Shown here in pieces: positions 7,808-16,181 of a DNA stretch of 64,000 nt. A model generated the notes under the pieces. The model was not told the origin of the DNA. It did not search any database and saw only the letters and a program-made list of their open reading frames with translations. Within the stretch, counting starts at the first letter, position 1; each line of letters starts with the position of its first letter. A program made the translations under genes and the position numbers. Origin of the DNA: Catellatospora sp. KI3 (lineage in GTDB: Bacteria; Actinomycetota; Actinomycetes; Mycobacteriales; Micromonosporaceae); contig NZ_JASAMB010000018.1 in assembly GCF_029948125.1 (NCBI RefSeq), positions 62,001-126,000 of the forward strand, in the 5' to 3' direction.

Positions 7808-8749
7808 TCAGACGGCCTGGAGGCCCTCGGCGCGGGCGAGTTCCCGCAGGCGCCCCAGCGCCTGGATCTCCAGCTGGCGGATGCGCTCGCGCGAGAGCGA
7901 GAAGCGCGAGGCCACCTCGGTCAGCGAGTGCTCCCGCCCGTCCTCGAGGCCGTAGCGGGCCCGCATGATGCCGGCCGAGCGGTCGTCGAGGTGGTTGAGC
8001 AGGCCCTCGATGCGCTGGCGCTCCAGCGCCGACAGCACGATCTCCTCGGGGCTGGGCGAGTCGCGGTCGGCGACGAGGTCGCCGAGGTTGGTGTCGCCGT
8101 CGTCGCCCACCGGCGTGTCCAGCGAGACGGTGTCCTGCGACCAGCGGATCAGCTCGGTCACCCGCTCGACGGTCACGCCCAGGGCCTCGGCGATCTGCTG
8201 CGGCTCGGGCTCGCTGCCCAGCTCACGGGTGAGCTGGCGGGCGACGTTGCGCATCCGGTTGACGTCCTCGACCAGGTGGACGGGCAGCCGCACGGTCCGC
8301 TCCTGCTGGGCGATGGCACGGCTGATCGCCTGCCGGATCCACCAGGTCGCGTACGTGGAGAACTTGTAGCCCTTCACGTAGTCGAACTTCTCGACCGCGC
8401 GCACCAGGCCGGTGTTGCCCTCCTGGATCAGGTCGAGCATCGGCATGCCGGACCGGACGTAGCGGCGGGCGATCGACACCACCAGGCGCAGGTTCGCGCG
8501 GATGAACAGGTCCTTGGCCCGCTCGCCCTCGGCGACCAGCTTCTCCAGCTCCTCGCGCTTGAGGCCGCGCTTGAGCTTCTCGCCCTCGAGGAGGTGTTCG
8601 GCGTACAGGCCGGCCTCGATCGCCTTCGAGAGGTCGACCTCGGCCGCCGCGTCCAGCAGGGGCGTCCGCGAGATCTCGTGCAGGTACACACCGACGAGGT
8701 CGCGCTCCTCAGCCACCTGGTCGGTGCGCAGCATGGTCATGTTCTCCAC
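7808..8749 (-). CDS. RNA polymerase sigma-70 factor, group 2 (SigB/HrdD-like)
   Basis: 313 residues with region 1.2 (DLVGVYLHEISRTPLL), region 2 (ANLRLVVSIARRY, DLIQEGNTGLVRAVEKFDY, GYKFSTYATWWIRQAI), region 3 and region 4 (SLTEVASRFSLSRERIRQLE). The long acidic region 1.1 of the housekeeping factor is absent, so this is a non-essential HrdB-related factor. The GTG start at 8749 is set by GGGGGAGGA 8 nt upstream. The 5' side is a 307-nt intergenic region likely to hold its promoter; the 3' side shares the terminator with the NlpC/P60 gene. Confidence 0.92.
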   Translation of the reverse strand: MENMTMLRTDQVAEERDLVGVYLHEISRTPLLDAAAEVDLSKAIEAGLYAEHLLEGEKLKRGLKREELEKLVAEGERAKDLFIRANLRLVVSIARRYVRSGMPMLDLIQEGNTGLVRAVEKFDYVKGYKFSTYATWWIRQAISRAIAQQERTVRLPVHLVEDVNRMRNVARQLTRELGSEPEPQQIAEALGVTVERVTELIRWSQDTVSLDTPVGDDGDTNLGDLVADRDSPSPEEIVLSALERQRIEGLLNHLDDRSAGIMRARYGLEDGREHSLTEVASRFSLSRERIRQLEIQALGRLRELARAEGLQAV

Positions 8750-9056
8750 GTCTCGGGTCCTCCCCCGTAATCGCCGCAGGGCCTAGCGGTGCTGACACCT
8801 TCACAACAGATGACGCCCGGAGATGATTCCGCGTTGCCCATCGAAAGTGTCACGAAAAGCTGTGAACTCCCTGATACAGGCATGTCGACCTGCTGTGTCC
8901 CGGTCGGGATAGGTCCGCAATGCCCTATTTATGGGACCACGGCGCCCGCTCCGGCACAGCGACCTGTGTCACTAGAACGCTGTGACGTGCCTCGCCATTT
9001 CTTGTCGAGCTCTGAATACCCGCGCTATGACGCTTTATCCCCCGTCCGGGATCCCT
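8750..9056. other. Intergenic region upstream of the sigma factor gene
   Basis: 307 nt without a convincing gene. It is less GC-rich than its surroundings and must carry the sigma gene promoter and the 3' end of the upstream minus-strand gene. I could not define a -35/-10 pair or a terminator with confidence. Confidence 0.5.
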
Positions 9057-9668
9057 TCAGCGGGCGGTGTTCAGCGCGGGCCAGGCGGCGGACCAGATCG
9101 CGGCCGCGACGTCGTCGGGGTCACCGGCGCCGGAGACGGGCACCGCACTCGACGCTATGTCCTTGTAGGCGCTGTATGTCGCGTCCAGGTATGACATGTC
9201 CTCGTGGTCGCTGGCCCGCTCCTCGATCCGGTCGTACGCCTGCGCGGGGCCGACGTCGAGGAAGATCAGGCGGTCCGGGGCGGGGAAGACGGAGTACAGG
9301 GCGCGCACGGCGCGCTCCAGGCGGGCGCCGCCGCCGTGCACCCGCAGGCTCACCAGCTGACACGGGGTGTAGCGGTCCATCACCGCCACCCGGCCGGTGA
9401 TCCGGGCCGCCAGCAGCGAGCGCGCGATGGCCAGCCAGCGCAGCAGCGACTCGACGAACAGCAGGCCGGGGCGGCCCAGCATGGTCGCCGCGTCGCGGCC
9501 GCCGAAGCGCTGCGCCACCCGGCCGAGGAAGCGGCGGCCGCCGGCGTTGCGGCCGTACCGCGCGGGCAGCCCGGCCGCGCACAGCGCCGCCGCCAGCCGT
9601 ACCGCCTGGGTCGTCTTGCCCGACCCGTCGATTCCGACCAGCGCGACCACCCACGCATGCCCTGCCAC
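9057..9668 (-). CDS. Thymidylate kinase-like P-loop kinase
   Basis: 203 residues. A P-loop GIDGSGKTT (residues 12-20) and a DRY motif (MDRYTPCQL, about residue 96) match dTMP kinases. The C-terminal part is divergent and the LID is unclear, so the substrate could be a nucleotide or a small sugar/lipid. It is monocistronic as far as visible: a divergent membrane protein gene lies upstream and a long gap downstream. Confidence 0.75.
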   Translation of the reverse strand: MAGHAWVVALVGIDGSGKTTQAVRLAAALCAAGLPARYGRNAGGRRFLGRVAQRFGGRDAATMLGRPGLLFVESLLRWLAIARSLLAARITGRVAVMDRYTPCQLVSLRVHGGGARLERAVRALYSVFPAPDRLIFLDVGPAQAYDRIEERASDHEDMSYLDATYSAYKDIASSAVPVSGAGDPDDVAAAIWSAAWPALNTAR

Positions 9669-9730
9669 GCCCCGACGCTACCGACTGCCCGCCACCCGTC
9701 CCCGGCCGCGCCCGCGACATGGGATGCGGC

Positions 9731-9790
9731 GCACTTTCGGGGAGGGCGCGTGAATTCACGCCACGATTCGTACAGATTCCCCGAAAGTGC
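9731..9790. repeat. Palindromic repeat, family C (copy 1)
   Basis: 13-bp perfect arms GCACTTTCGGGGA at 9731-9743 and its complement at 9778-9790. Inside is a second perfect palindrome, GCGTGAATTCACGC. It lies between divergent genes. Related copies at 18458, 21537 and 46469 share the TTTCGGGGA core. Confidence 0.75.
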
Positions 9791-9882
9791 AAGAACGCGC
9801 CTGCAATTGCGCACACGCTGTGCGACCGGTACGGACTGAGGCGTGTGGCAATGGTGCGACCCCATTTATCGGAGGCGCCGCC

Positions 9883-10737
9883 ATGAGTGAAGTGCACCAT
9901 TTCGCGTACGGCTATTTCAATCCGATCGCCGCGTTCGTGCTCGCGTTCCTCGGCTCCCTGCTGGGCCTGGTCTGCACCGCGCGCGCCCGGCACGCGCGCT
10001 CGGCCGGGCGGCGGGCCCGCTGGCTGCTGCTGGCCTCGCTCGCCATCGGCGGCACCGGCATCTGGCTCATGCACTTCATGGCCATGATCGGCTTCGACGT
10101 GCCGCACAGCCCGGTGCGCTACGACCCGGTGGTCACCTTCATCAGCCTGGTGCTCGCGGTGCTCACGGTCGGGGTGGGCCTGTTCATCGCGGCGCAGGGC
10201 GGCGACGTCTCCCCGGTGCGGATCGTCACCGGCGGCGGCTTCACCGGCCTGGGCGTGGTCGCGATGCACTACACCGGCATGGCCGCCATGCGCGTGGCCG
10301 GGCACATCGGGTACGACCCGGGCCTGGTCGGCGCGTCCGTCGCGATCGCGGTGGTCGCCGCCACGGTGGCGCTGTGGTTCGCGGTCTCGGTGCGCAGGCT
10401 GTCGTCGATCGCGGGCGCCGCGGTGGTCATGGCCGTGGCGGCGTGCGGCATGCACTACACCGCGATGGCGGCGGTACGGGTGCAGCTGGGCGGCGACGGC
10501 CGGGTGGCCGGGATCAGCCCGTTCGTGCTCATCGTGCCGATCGTCCTGCTGGCCGCGCTGGGGCTGATCACCACGCTGTTCAGCGCGCTGCAGGCGATGA
10601 CCCAGGAGGAGTTCGAGGGCGAGCCCGGCCGCCCCCGCCACCGCATGTCCCTGTCGACCGTCGTACCGGCCCAGCGGGCCACCGGCCACGCCCCGGTCCG
10701 CGCCCACGCCCACCGCGCCGCCGGGGTCGGCCGCTGA
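9883..10737 (+). CDS. MHYT-domain integral membrane sensor protein
   Basis: 284 residues, about seven hydrophobic helices with the paired repeats that define the MHYT domain: MHFMAM, MHYTGMAAM and MHYTAMAAV. Conserved His and Met residues near the outer face are proposed to bind copper and sense a diatomic gas or redox state. No GGDEF/EAL or kinase output domain is attached; the C-terminal 50 residues are a basic, disordered tail. ATG 9883 is chosen because GGAGG lies 7 nt upstream; a longer frame from 9787 runs through the palindromic repeat. Confidence 0.88.
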   Translation: MSEVHHFAYGYFNPIAAFVLAFLGSLLGLVCTARARHARSAGRRARWLLLASLAIGGTGIWLMHFMAMIGFDVPHSPVRYDPVVTFISLVLAVLTVGVGLFIAAQGGDVSPVRIVTGGGFTGLGVVAMHYTGMAAMRVAGHIGYDPGLVGASVAIAVVAATVALWFAVSVRRLSSIAGAAVVMAVAACGMHYTAMAAVRVQLGGDGRVAGISPFVLIVPIVLLAALGLITTLFSALQAMTQEEFEGEPGRPRHRMSLSTVVPAQRATGHAPVRAHAHRAAGVGR

Positions 10738-10801
10738 CGGTCGTCCACAGTCCACAAAAGAGGCACAGCGCATCTCGCGTTGATCGGATATAAACACCGG
10801 C

Positions 10802-11527
10802 ATGGAGGCCACCACACCCGCGTACCTGTTGACCATGCCGCTGCACGCGATCACCGAGGTGCTCGGCGAGCAGGGGCTGCGGGACCGGTTCGCCCTGGAG
10901 ATACACCGGCTGCCCGAGGAGGACCAGGCGGTGCTGACCGACGCGATGGAGCTGACGTCGCGGCTGCACGAGGGGCAGCGCCGGGTGCGCGAGCCGTACC
11001 TGAACCACGTGCTGCGGGTGGCCATCCGGATCATGTGCTACTACCACGTGACCGACCGGGACGTGCTGATCGCGGCGCTGCTGCACGACGCGGTCGAGGA
11101 CCAGCCGTGGCGGCTGGCGGGCGTGCCGGACAAGCAGGGCCCGGCGCCGCACGACGCCGCCCTGGCCGAGGTCGAGCGGCGCTACGGCGCCCGGGTGGCC
11201 CGGCTGGTCGACGCGGTCACCAACCCGGTCTACACGCCCGACCGCGACCACGACGAGCAGTACCGCGAGCACGTGGTCGAGTCGCTGGACGCCGAGCCGT
11301 GGGCCCGGATCATCAAGGTCTCCGACTTCACCGACAACGGGGTCGGCATCGTGCACACCACCGGGCCGAAGGTGATGCGGGCGGCGGTCAAGTACTCGCC
11401 GCTGGTGCCGCTGCTGCGCGAGCTGGTGTCCCGGGCCGACACGCCGCTGCCCGGCGAGGTCAAGACGCACATCTTCCGTCAGTTCGACCTCGCCGAGCAG
11501 CGCTTCAGAGCCATTCTCGGGGAGTGA
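10802..11527 (+). CDS. HD-domain phosphohydrolase, RelA/SpoT hydrolase-like
   Basis: 241 residues. The metal-binding pattern His69, His95-Asp96 (LLHDAVED) with the ED pair at 99-100 and a later KVSDFTDN resembles the (p)ppGpp hydrolase domain of RelA/SpoT and the small hydrolase MESH1. There is no synthetase, TGS or ACT domain, so a stand-alone alarmone hydrolase is plausible but not proven. TATAAA at 10789-10794 lies 7 nt before the ATG and no Shine-Dalgarno is seen, which suggests a leaderless transcript. It converges on nrdB. Confidence 0.8.
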   Translation: MEATTPAYLLTMPLHAITEVLGEQGLRDRFALEIHRLPEEDQAVLTDAMELTSRLHEGQRRVREPYLNHVLRVAIRIMCYYHVTDRDVLIAALLHDAVEDQPWRLAGVPDKQGPAPHDAALAEVERRYGARVARLVDAVTNPVYTPDRDHDEQYREHVVESLDAEPWARIIKVSDFTDNGVGIVHTTGPKVMRAAVKYSPLVPLLRELVSRADTPLPGEVKTHIFRQFDLAEQRFRAILGE

Positions 11528-11530
11528 GGG

Positions 11531-12547
11531 TCAGAAGTCCTCGTCCAGGCTCACGGTGCCGCCGACGGCGACCTGGTAGGCGGTCACCCGGCGTTCGAAG
11601 AAGTTGGCCAGCTCCTGCACGTCCTGCAGGGCCATGAACGGGAACGGGTTGCCCGAGCCGAACCGGGCGGGCAGCCCCAGCCGGGCCAGCCGCTGGTCGG
11701 CGACGTACTGCAGGTACTCCCGCATGTCGGCCTGGGTCATGCCGGGCAGCCCCGCCCCGCACAGATCCTCGGCGAACGCCAGCTCCGCCTCGACCGCCTC
11801 CTCCATCATCCGGGTGACCGCCTTGCCCAGCTGCTCGTCGAACAGCTCCGGCTCCTCGGCCCGGACCGTGTCGACGACGGCGAAGGCGAAGTCCATGTGC
11901 ATGGACTCGTCGCGGAACACCCAGTTGGTGCCCGCCGCGAGGCCGTCGAGCAGGCCGCGCGAGCGCAGCCAGTAGACGTACGCGAAGGCGCCGTAGAAGA
12001 ACAGGCCCTCGATGCAGGCGGCGAAGCAGATCAGGTTGAGCAGGAACCGGCGCCGCTCGTCGACGGTGGTCAGCGCCGGCAGGTCGAACACCGAGTCGAT
12101 CCACTCGAAGCAGAACCGCGCCTTGCGGGCGATCGACGGGATGTTCTCCACCGCGTCGAACGCCTCGGCCCGCGCCGCGTCGTCGGGCAGGTACGTGTCC
12201 AGCAGGGTCAGGTAGAACTGGACGTGCACCGCCTCCTCGAACAGCTGGCGGCTCAGGTAGAGCCGGGCCTCCGGGGCGTTGATGTGGCGGTACAGGTTCA
12301 GCACCAGGTTGTTGGCCACGATGGTGTCGCCGGTGGCGAAGAACGCGACCAGGCGGTTGACCAGGTGCCGCTCGCCCTCCGACAGCCCGGCCAGGTCGGG
12401 CAGGTCGGCCGACAGGTCGACCTCCTCGACGGTCCAGGTGTTGCGGATGGCGGCGCGGTAGCGCTCGTAGAAGTCCGGGTAGCGCATCGGCCGCAGGGTC
12501 AGGTCCAGGCCCGGGTCCAGCAGCATCTTCTTCTCGGTCACTGGCAT
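11531..12547 (-). CDS. nrdB: Class Ia ribonucleotide reductase, beta (radical) subunit
   Basis: 338 residues, typical length. Diiron ligands and the radical site follow the class Ia pattern: Asp74, Glu105, His108 and radical Tyr112 (E-x2-H-x3-Y), then the second set around EGLFFYGAF and ESMHMDF. It makes the tyrosyl radical needed by NrdA to convert NDPs to dNDPs. The C-terminal VSLDEDF is the likely docking tail. The ATG at 12547 overlaps the nrdA 3' end by 10 nt, so the two are co-translated and share control by NrdR and the cobalamin riboswitch. It ends 3 nt from the convergent HD gene. Confidence 0.96.
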   Translation of the reverse strand: MPVTEKKMLLDPGLDLTLRPMRYPDFYERYRAAIRNTWTVEEVDLSADLPDLAGLSEGERHLVNRLVAFFATGDTIVANNLVLNLYRHINAPEARLYLSRQLFEEAVHVQFYLTLLDTYLPDDAARAEAFDAVENIPSIARKARFCFEWIDSVFDLPALTTVDERRRFLLNLICFAACIEGLFFYGAFAYVYWLRSRGLLDGLAAGTNWVFRDESMHMDFAFAVVDTVRAEEPELFDEQLGKAVTRMMEEAVEAELAFAEDLCGAGLPGMTQADMREYLQYVADQRLARLGLPARFGSGNPFPFMALQDVQELANFFERRVTAYQVAVGGTVSLDEDF

Positions 12548-15018
12548 GCCTCGCAGATCTCCGGGTTCTCCAGGTTGAACTCGATCAGCCCCTTGGCCGC
12601 CAGCAGCGGCTGCGCCGACGCGACCGGCGCACCGCCGCTCGTCGCCGCGCCGCCTGCGGCGGCGTTAGGAAGGGACCCTTCTACTACGGATTCCGATAAG
12701 AAGGGTCCCTTCCTTACGCCGGTGGTGGTTTTGGCGATGGAGGTGGCGGGGCGGGAGCGCAGGTAGTAGGTGGTCTTCAGGCCGCGCCGCCAGGCGTAGG
12801 CGTACATCGAGGAGAGCTTGCCGATCTCCGGGGCGGCCATGAACAGGTTCAGCGACTGCGACTGGTCGATGTAGGGCGCCCGCGCGGCGGCCAGGTCGAT
12901 CAGGGCGCGCTGCGGCAGCTCCCACGCGGTGCGGAAGCGGGTGCGCAGCTCGGCCGGGATCTCCTCGATCCCGGCGATCGAGCCCTCGGCGGCCAGGATG
13001 CGCTCGCGCAGCGGCCCGGTCCACAGGCCCCGCGCCTTCAGCTCCTCCACCAGGTACCGGTTGACCTGGAGGAACTCGCCCGACAGGGTCTCGCGCTTGA
13101 ACACGTTGGCCACCGGCGGCTCGATGCACTCGGCGCAGCCGGCGATCGAGGCGATGGTGGCGGTCGGCGCGATCGCGATGAGCAGCGAGTTGCGCAGCCC
13201 GGTGCGGGCGACCTTCTCCCGCAGCGCCGCCCAGGCCCGCGGGTCGGTGTGCGCCGCGTCGGCCCAGTGGTCGGGGTGCAGCACCCCGCGCGCGGCCCTG
13301 GTGTCGGCGTAGGTCGGGTGCGCACCGAGCCGCACGGCCAGGTCGGCGCTGGTGTCGTACGCCGCGAGCGCGATCTGTTCGGCGATGCGGGTGGACAGGG
13401 CCAGCGCCTGCGGCGAGTCGAAGTCCAGGCCGAGGGTGAAGAACACGTCGGCCAGGCCCATCACGCCCAGGCCGATCGGCCGCCAGCGGCTGTTGGCCCC
13501 GGCCGCCTCGCCCGTCGGGTAGTAGGACAGGTCGATGGTGCGGTCCAGGACGCGGACCGCGACGGTGACGGTGTCGCGCAGGGCGGCCCAGTCGACGCCG
13601 TCCGGGCCGCAGTGGGCGGCCAGGTTGATCGAGCCGAGGTTGCACACCGCGGTCTCGTCGTCGCTGGTCACCTCCAGGATCTCGGTGCACAGGTTGGACA
13701 GGTGCACCGTGTTGCCGGGCACGGCGGTCTGGTTGCAGGTGCGGTTGGCGGCGTCCTTGAACGTCATCCAGCCGTTGCCGGTCTGGGCCAGGGTGCGCAT
13801 CATGCGGCCGTACAGCTCGCGGGCGGGCAGCGTACGCACGGCCAGGCCGGCCGCCTCGGCGGCGCGGTACGCCGCGTCGAACCCGTCGCCCCACAGGTCG
13901 ACCAGCTGCGGCACGTCCTTCGGGTCGAACAGCGACCAGCTCGCGTCGGCCTCGACCCGGCGCATGAACTCGTCCGGCACCCAGTTGGCCAGGTGCAGGT
14001 TGTGGGTGCGGCGGCTCTCGTCGCCGGTGGAGTCGCGCAGCTGCAGGAAGTCGTCCAGGTCGGCGTGCCAGGTCTCCAGGTAGACGCAGGCCGCGCCCTT
14101 GCGGCGGCCGCCCTGGTTGACCGCGGCGACGCTGGCGTCCAGCGTGCGCAGCCACGGCACGATGCCGTTGGACAGGCCGTTGGTGCCCCGGATGAGCGAG
14201 CCGCGGGAGCGGATGCGCGACCACGCCACCCCGATGCCCCCGGCGTACTTCGACAGCCGGGCGATCTGGCCGTAGCGCTCGTAGATCGACTCCAGCTCGT
14301 CGCGGGGCGAGTCGAGCAGGAAGCAGCTGCTCAGCTGCGGGCGCCGGGCCCCGGCGTTGAACAGGGTCGGCGAGCTGGGCAGGTAGGCCAGGCGGCTGAG
14401 GATGGCGTACAGCCGGGCGACCTCGGCGACGCTGCCGGGCAGGCGCAGCCCGGCGGTGCTGGCGGAGCCGACCTCGCCCATCAGGCCGCAGGCCACGCGC
14501 AGCAGGAAGTGCTGCGGGGTCTCCAGCACCCGCCGGGTCACCGGGTGGCGCAGCAGGTATCGGTCGTAGACGGTGCGCAGGCCGAAGTACTCGAAGCGGT
14601 CGTCGGCGGCCGGGTCGACCAGCTCGGCCAGCTCGGCGGAGTTGACCGCGACGAACGCGGCCAGGTCGTCGGCGAGCAGGCCCGCCTCGTGCCCGGCCCG
14701 GACCGAGTCGGCGAAGTCGCGTACGCCCTGGGTCGCGGCCTCGTCGGCGATGTGCGCCGCGAGCAGGCGCGCGGCCAGTCTGCTGTACGACGGCTCCCGC
14801 ACCACCAGCGCCGCGGCGGTCTCGATGGCGCGCAGCCGCAGGTCGGCCTCGGTGGCACCGGGCCACACCCCGGCGAGCACGGGCGCCAGCACCGTGTCGG
14901 GGTCCAGGTCGGGCAGGCCCTGCGCCGCCGCCCCGAGCTGCTGTGCGAGTCTGTCCGCCGGTGCGGCGTCCCAGGTCGTCGTGCCGGTCGGCGTACCGGC
15001 CATAATGGTGCTGGTCAA
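12538..15018 (-). CDS. nrdA: Class Ia ribonucleotide reductase, alpha subunit, with in-frame palindrome insertion
   Basis: 826 residues. Catalytic landmarks are present: the SSC cysteine, NLCTE with the thiyl Cys and Glu, VCNLGSIN with the redox partner Cys, the Tyr dyad in KTTYYLRSRPAT, and a C-terminal CEAC pair that re-reduces the active site. Between the Tyr dyad and the CEAC tail, about residues 768-785 (VRKGPFLSESVVEGSLPN) are encoded by a family A palindrome. The insertion keeps the frame and lies in the mobile linker. Start: TTG 15018 has GAGGGG at good distance; ATG 15003 is the alternative. A cobalamin riboswitch and NrdR boxes precede it, as known for the Streptomyces nrdABS operon. 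Confidence 0.95.
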   Translation of the reverse strand: MTSTIMAGTPTGTTTWDAAPADRLAQQLGAAAQGLPDLDPDTVLAPVLAGVWPGATEADLRLRAIETAAALVVREPSYSRLAARLLAAHIADEAATQGVRDFADSVRAGHEAGLLADDLAAFVAVNSAELAELVDPAADDRFEYFGLRTVYDRYLLRHPVTRRVLETPQHFLLRVACGLMGEVGSASTAGLRLPGSVAEVARLYAILSRLAYLPSSPTLFNAGARRPQLSSCFLLDSPRDELESIYERYGQIARLSKYAGGIGVAWSRIRSRGSLIRGTNGLSNGIVPWLRTLDASVAAVNQGGRRKGAACVYLETWHADLDDFLQLRDSTGDESRRTHNLHLANWVPDEFMRRVEADASWSLFDPKDVPQLVDLWGDGFDAAYRAAEAAGLAVRTLPARELYGRMMRTLAQTGNGWMTFKDAANRTCNQTAVPGNTVHLSNLCTEILEVTSDDETAVCNLGSINLAAHCGPDGVDWAALRDTVTVAVRVLDRTIDLSYYPTGEAAGANSRWRPIGLGVMGLADVFFTLGLDFDSPQALALSTRIAEQIALAAYDTSADLAVRLGAHPTYADTRAARGVLHPDHWADAAHTDPRAWAALREKVARTGLRNSLLIAIAPTATIASIAGCAECIEPPVANVFKRETLSGEFLQVNRYLVEELKARGLWTGPLRERILAAEGSIAGIEEIPAELRTRFRTAWELPQRALIDLAAARAPYIDQSQSLNLFMAAPEIGKLSSMYAYAWRRGLKTTYYLRSRPATSIAKTTTGVRKGPFLSESVVEGSLPNAAAGGAATSGGAPVASAQPLLAAKGLIEFNLENPEICEACQ
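12665..12717 (+). repeat. Family A palindromic repeat inside nrdA (copy 3)
   Basis: About 53 bp with arms TAGGAAGGGACCCTTCT and its complement around a spacer close to CTACGGATTCCGATA. It is homologous to the intergenic copies and read through by nrdA as about 18 sense codons. Confidence 0.92.
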
Positions 15019-15129
15019 CGTGCGCTGCCCCTCGTCTCAAGCGGGGAACGGCACGCCGGAGCGCGGCGATGCCCGGCCAGGGGCACGCGCGATCCACCGT
15101 GGACCGTCCCGCGCGGCCCGGTGTGTACG

Positions 15130-15156
15130 GCGCGCACGGGTCAGGTCCGTGCGCGC
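15130..15156 (-). promoter_or_regulatory. Candidate expression-platform hairpin of the cobalamin riboswitch
   Basis: Perfect 10-bp stem (GCGCGCACGG at 15130-15139 with 15147-15156) and a 7-nt loop, immediately 3' of the aptamer on the minus strand and about 110 nt before the nrdA start. It could act as the attenuator or form the alternative structure. No U-run follows, so the mode of control is open. Confidence 0.55.
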
Positions 15157-15159
15157 ACG

Positions 15160-15395
15160 CTGGCAGGTCTTCGGACTCGTGGGCACGGTCGGTCGACCCG
15201 GCTTCGCGTGCCGGGTCTGGTCGACCCCCTAACCCGCCGCTTCCCGGGCCGGCCGGCCCAGTGCTGCTCCGCGAGGTCGCGTCCTCGCGGGGCGGGTTCG
15301 TTCCCACTCACCGCTGCGGGGCAGTCCCGGAGTCGCACCGGGTTCCCTGTTGTCGCGGCAGCCTCGCGGAGGCCCGGCACAGGCCGGACCGTCGC
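15160..15395 (-). ncRNA. Cobalamin (B12) riboswitch of nrdAB
   Basis: On the minus strand the leader has the conserved core GGGAAcCCGGTGCGACTCC, then GACTGCCCCGCAGCGGTGAG with TGGGAAC, the GCACTGG box, and the 3' closing segment GAGTCCGAAGACCTGCCA (ending at 15160-15178). These are diagnostic of adenosylcobalamin riboswitches. In Streptomyces a B12 riboswitch represses the class Ia nrdABS operon when the B12-dependent class II enzyme can be used, so the same logic is expected here. Boundaries are approximate. Confidence 0.93.
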
Positions 15396-15490
15396 GATGG
15401 CGGCTGCCGCACGGCCCCACCCGACCCGGCCTGCGGCGATCGCGGTGAGCGATCGTCACGTTGCCGGAGGGGTGGACCAGCGATGTCCTC

Positions 15491-15538
15491 ACACTACATG
15501 TAGTGGGTGGGCCGTGAAAGCGACCCCACATAGAGCAC
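15491..15538 (-). promoter_or_regulatory. nrdAB promoter with tandem NrdR boxes
   Basis: ACACTACATGTAGTGG (15491-15506) is a near-perfect NrdR box. A weaker match (ACCCCACATAGAGCAC, 15523-15538) begins 32 bp away, the usual three-turn spacing of NrdR box pairs. A possible promoter overlaps: TTTCAC (15514-15519 region, minus strand), a 17-nt spacer and TAGTGT at 15491-15496. NrdR with dATP would block this promoter. The promoter assignment is weaker than the box assignment. Confidence 0.7.
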
Positions 15539-15617
15539 GGCGTGTCGTCAATGGAGCATAAACGGTGGCGTCGATACATGAACGCGGCGGGCACGCTCAG
15601 GTGGTCTGAGCGGTCGG

Positions 15618-16076
15618 TCAGCAGGCGCAGGAGGCGCCGCTGGCCGGGGCGGTCAGCGGGTCGACGGAGTTGTGCCGGAGGCCGAGCGGGGTCCGGGTGG
15701 GGAAGCCTTCGCGGACCCAGTACTCATAGCCGCCGATCATCTCCTTGACCGGGTGGCCGAGGCGGGCGAACGCCAGCGCGGCCCGGGTCGAGCCGTTGCA
15801 GCCCGGACCCCAGCAGTAGGTGACGACGACCTGGTCAGGGCCGATCAGCTCGGCGGCACGGGCCGGAATCTCGGCGGTCGGCAGGTGCACCGCGCCGGGG
15901 ATGTGACCCTGCTCCCACGCCTCCAGCGAGCGGGTGTCGACCACGACCACGCCCGGCGTGCCGGCCTCGAGGTCGGCGTGCACGTCGGAGACGTCGGTCT
16001 CGTAGGACAGCTTGGCGGCGAAGTGGGCGATCGCCAGGTCGCGGGCGGCGGGCGCGGTGGACAGCACGGCGGACAT
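15618..16076 (-). CDS. Single-domain rhodanese (sulfurtransferase)
   Basis: 152 residues from ATG 16076 (GGAG 8 nt upstream). Residues near VVVVDTRSLEAWEQGHIPGAVHLP are the rhodanese CH2-A motif, and YCWGPGCNGSTRAA holds the active-site Cys loop with a second Cys in the loop. It carries persulfide sulfur in the cytosol; the acceptor is unknown. The C-terminus ends in a Cys pair (SCAC), possibly metal- or sulfur-handling. It is divergent from the GlxA regulator gene with about 105 nt between them, which suggests that the regulator controls it. Confidence 0.85.
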   Translation of the reverse strand: MSAVLSTAPAARDLAIAHFAAKLSYETDVSDVHADLEAGTPGVVVVDTRSLEAWEQGHIPGAVHLPTAEIPARAAELIGPDQVVVTYCWGPGCNGSTRAALAFARLGHPVKEMIGGYEYWVREGFPTRTPLGLRHNSVDPLTAPASGASCAC

Positions 16077-16181
16077 GTCGTTTCTCCAGGTGGTCGGTGG
16101 TGCGGCGGGCAAGGACCATCCTGCGGGCGTACGCGATCACGCAGAAGTGGCGGTAACGCCGCTGTCCGCTAACATCTCGCC

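Noticed and set aside
12665-15307. 880-codon minus-strand frame overlapping nrdA
   Set aside because: Out-of-frame shadow of nrdA, rich in Arg, Pro and Gly, which also runs through the riboswitch leader.
15019-15617. Small coding genes in the nrdA leader
   Set aside because: Open frames coincide with the riboswitch and NrdR boxes and have no ribosome site or motif.
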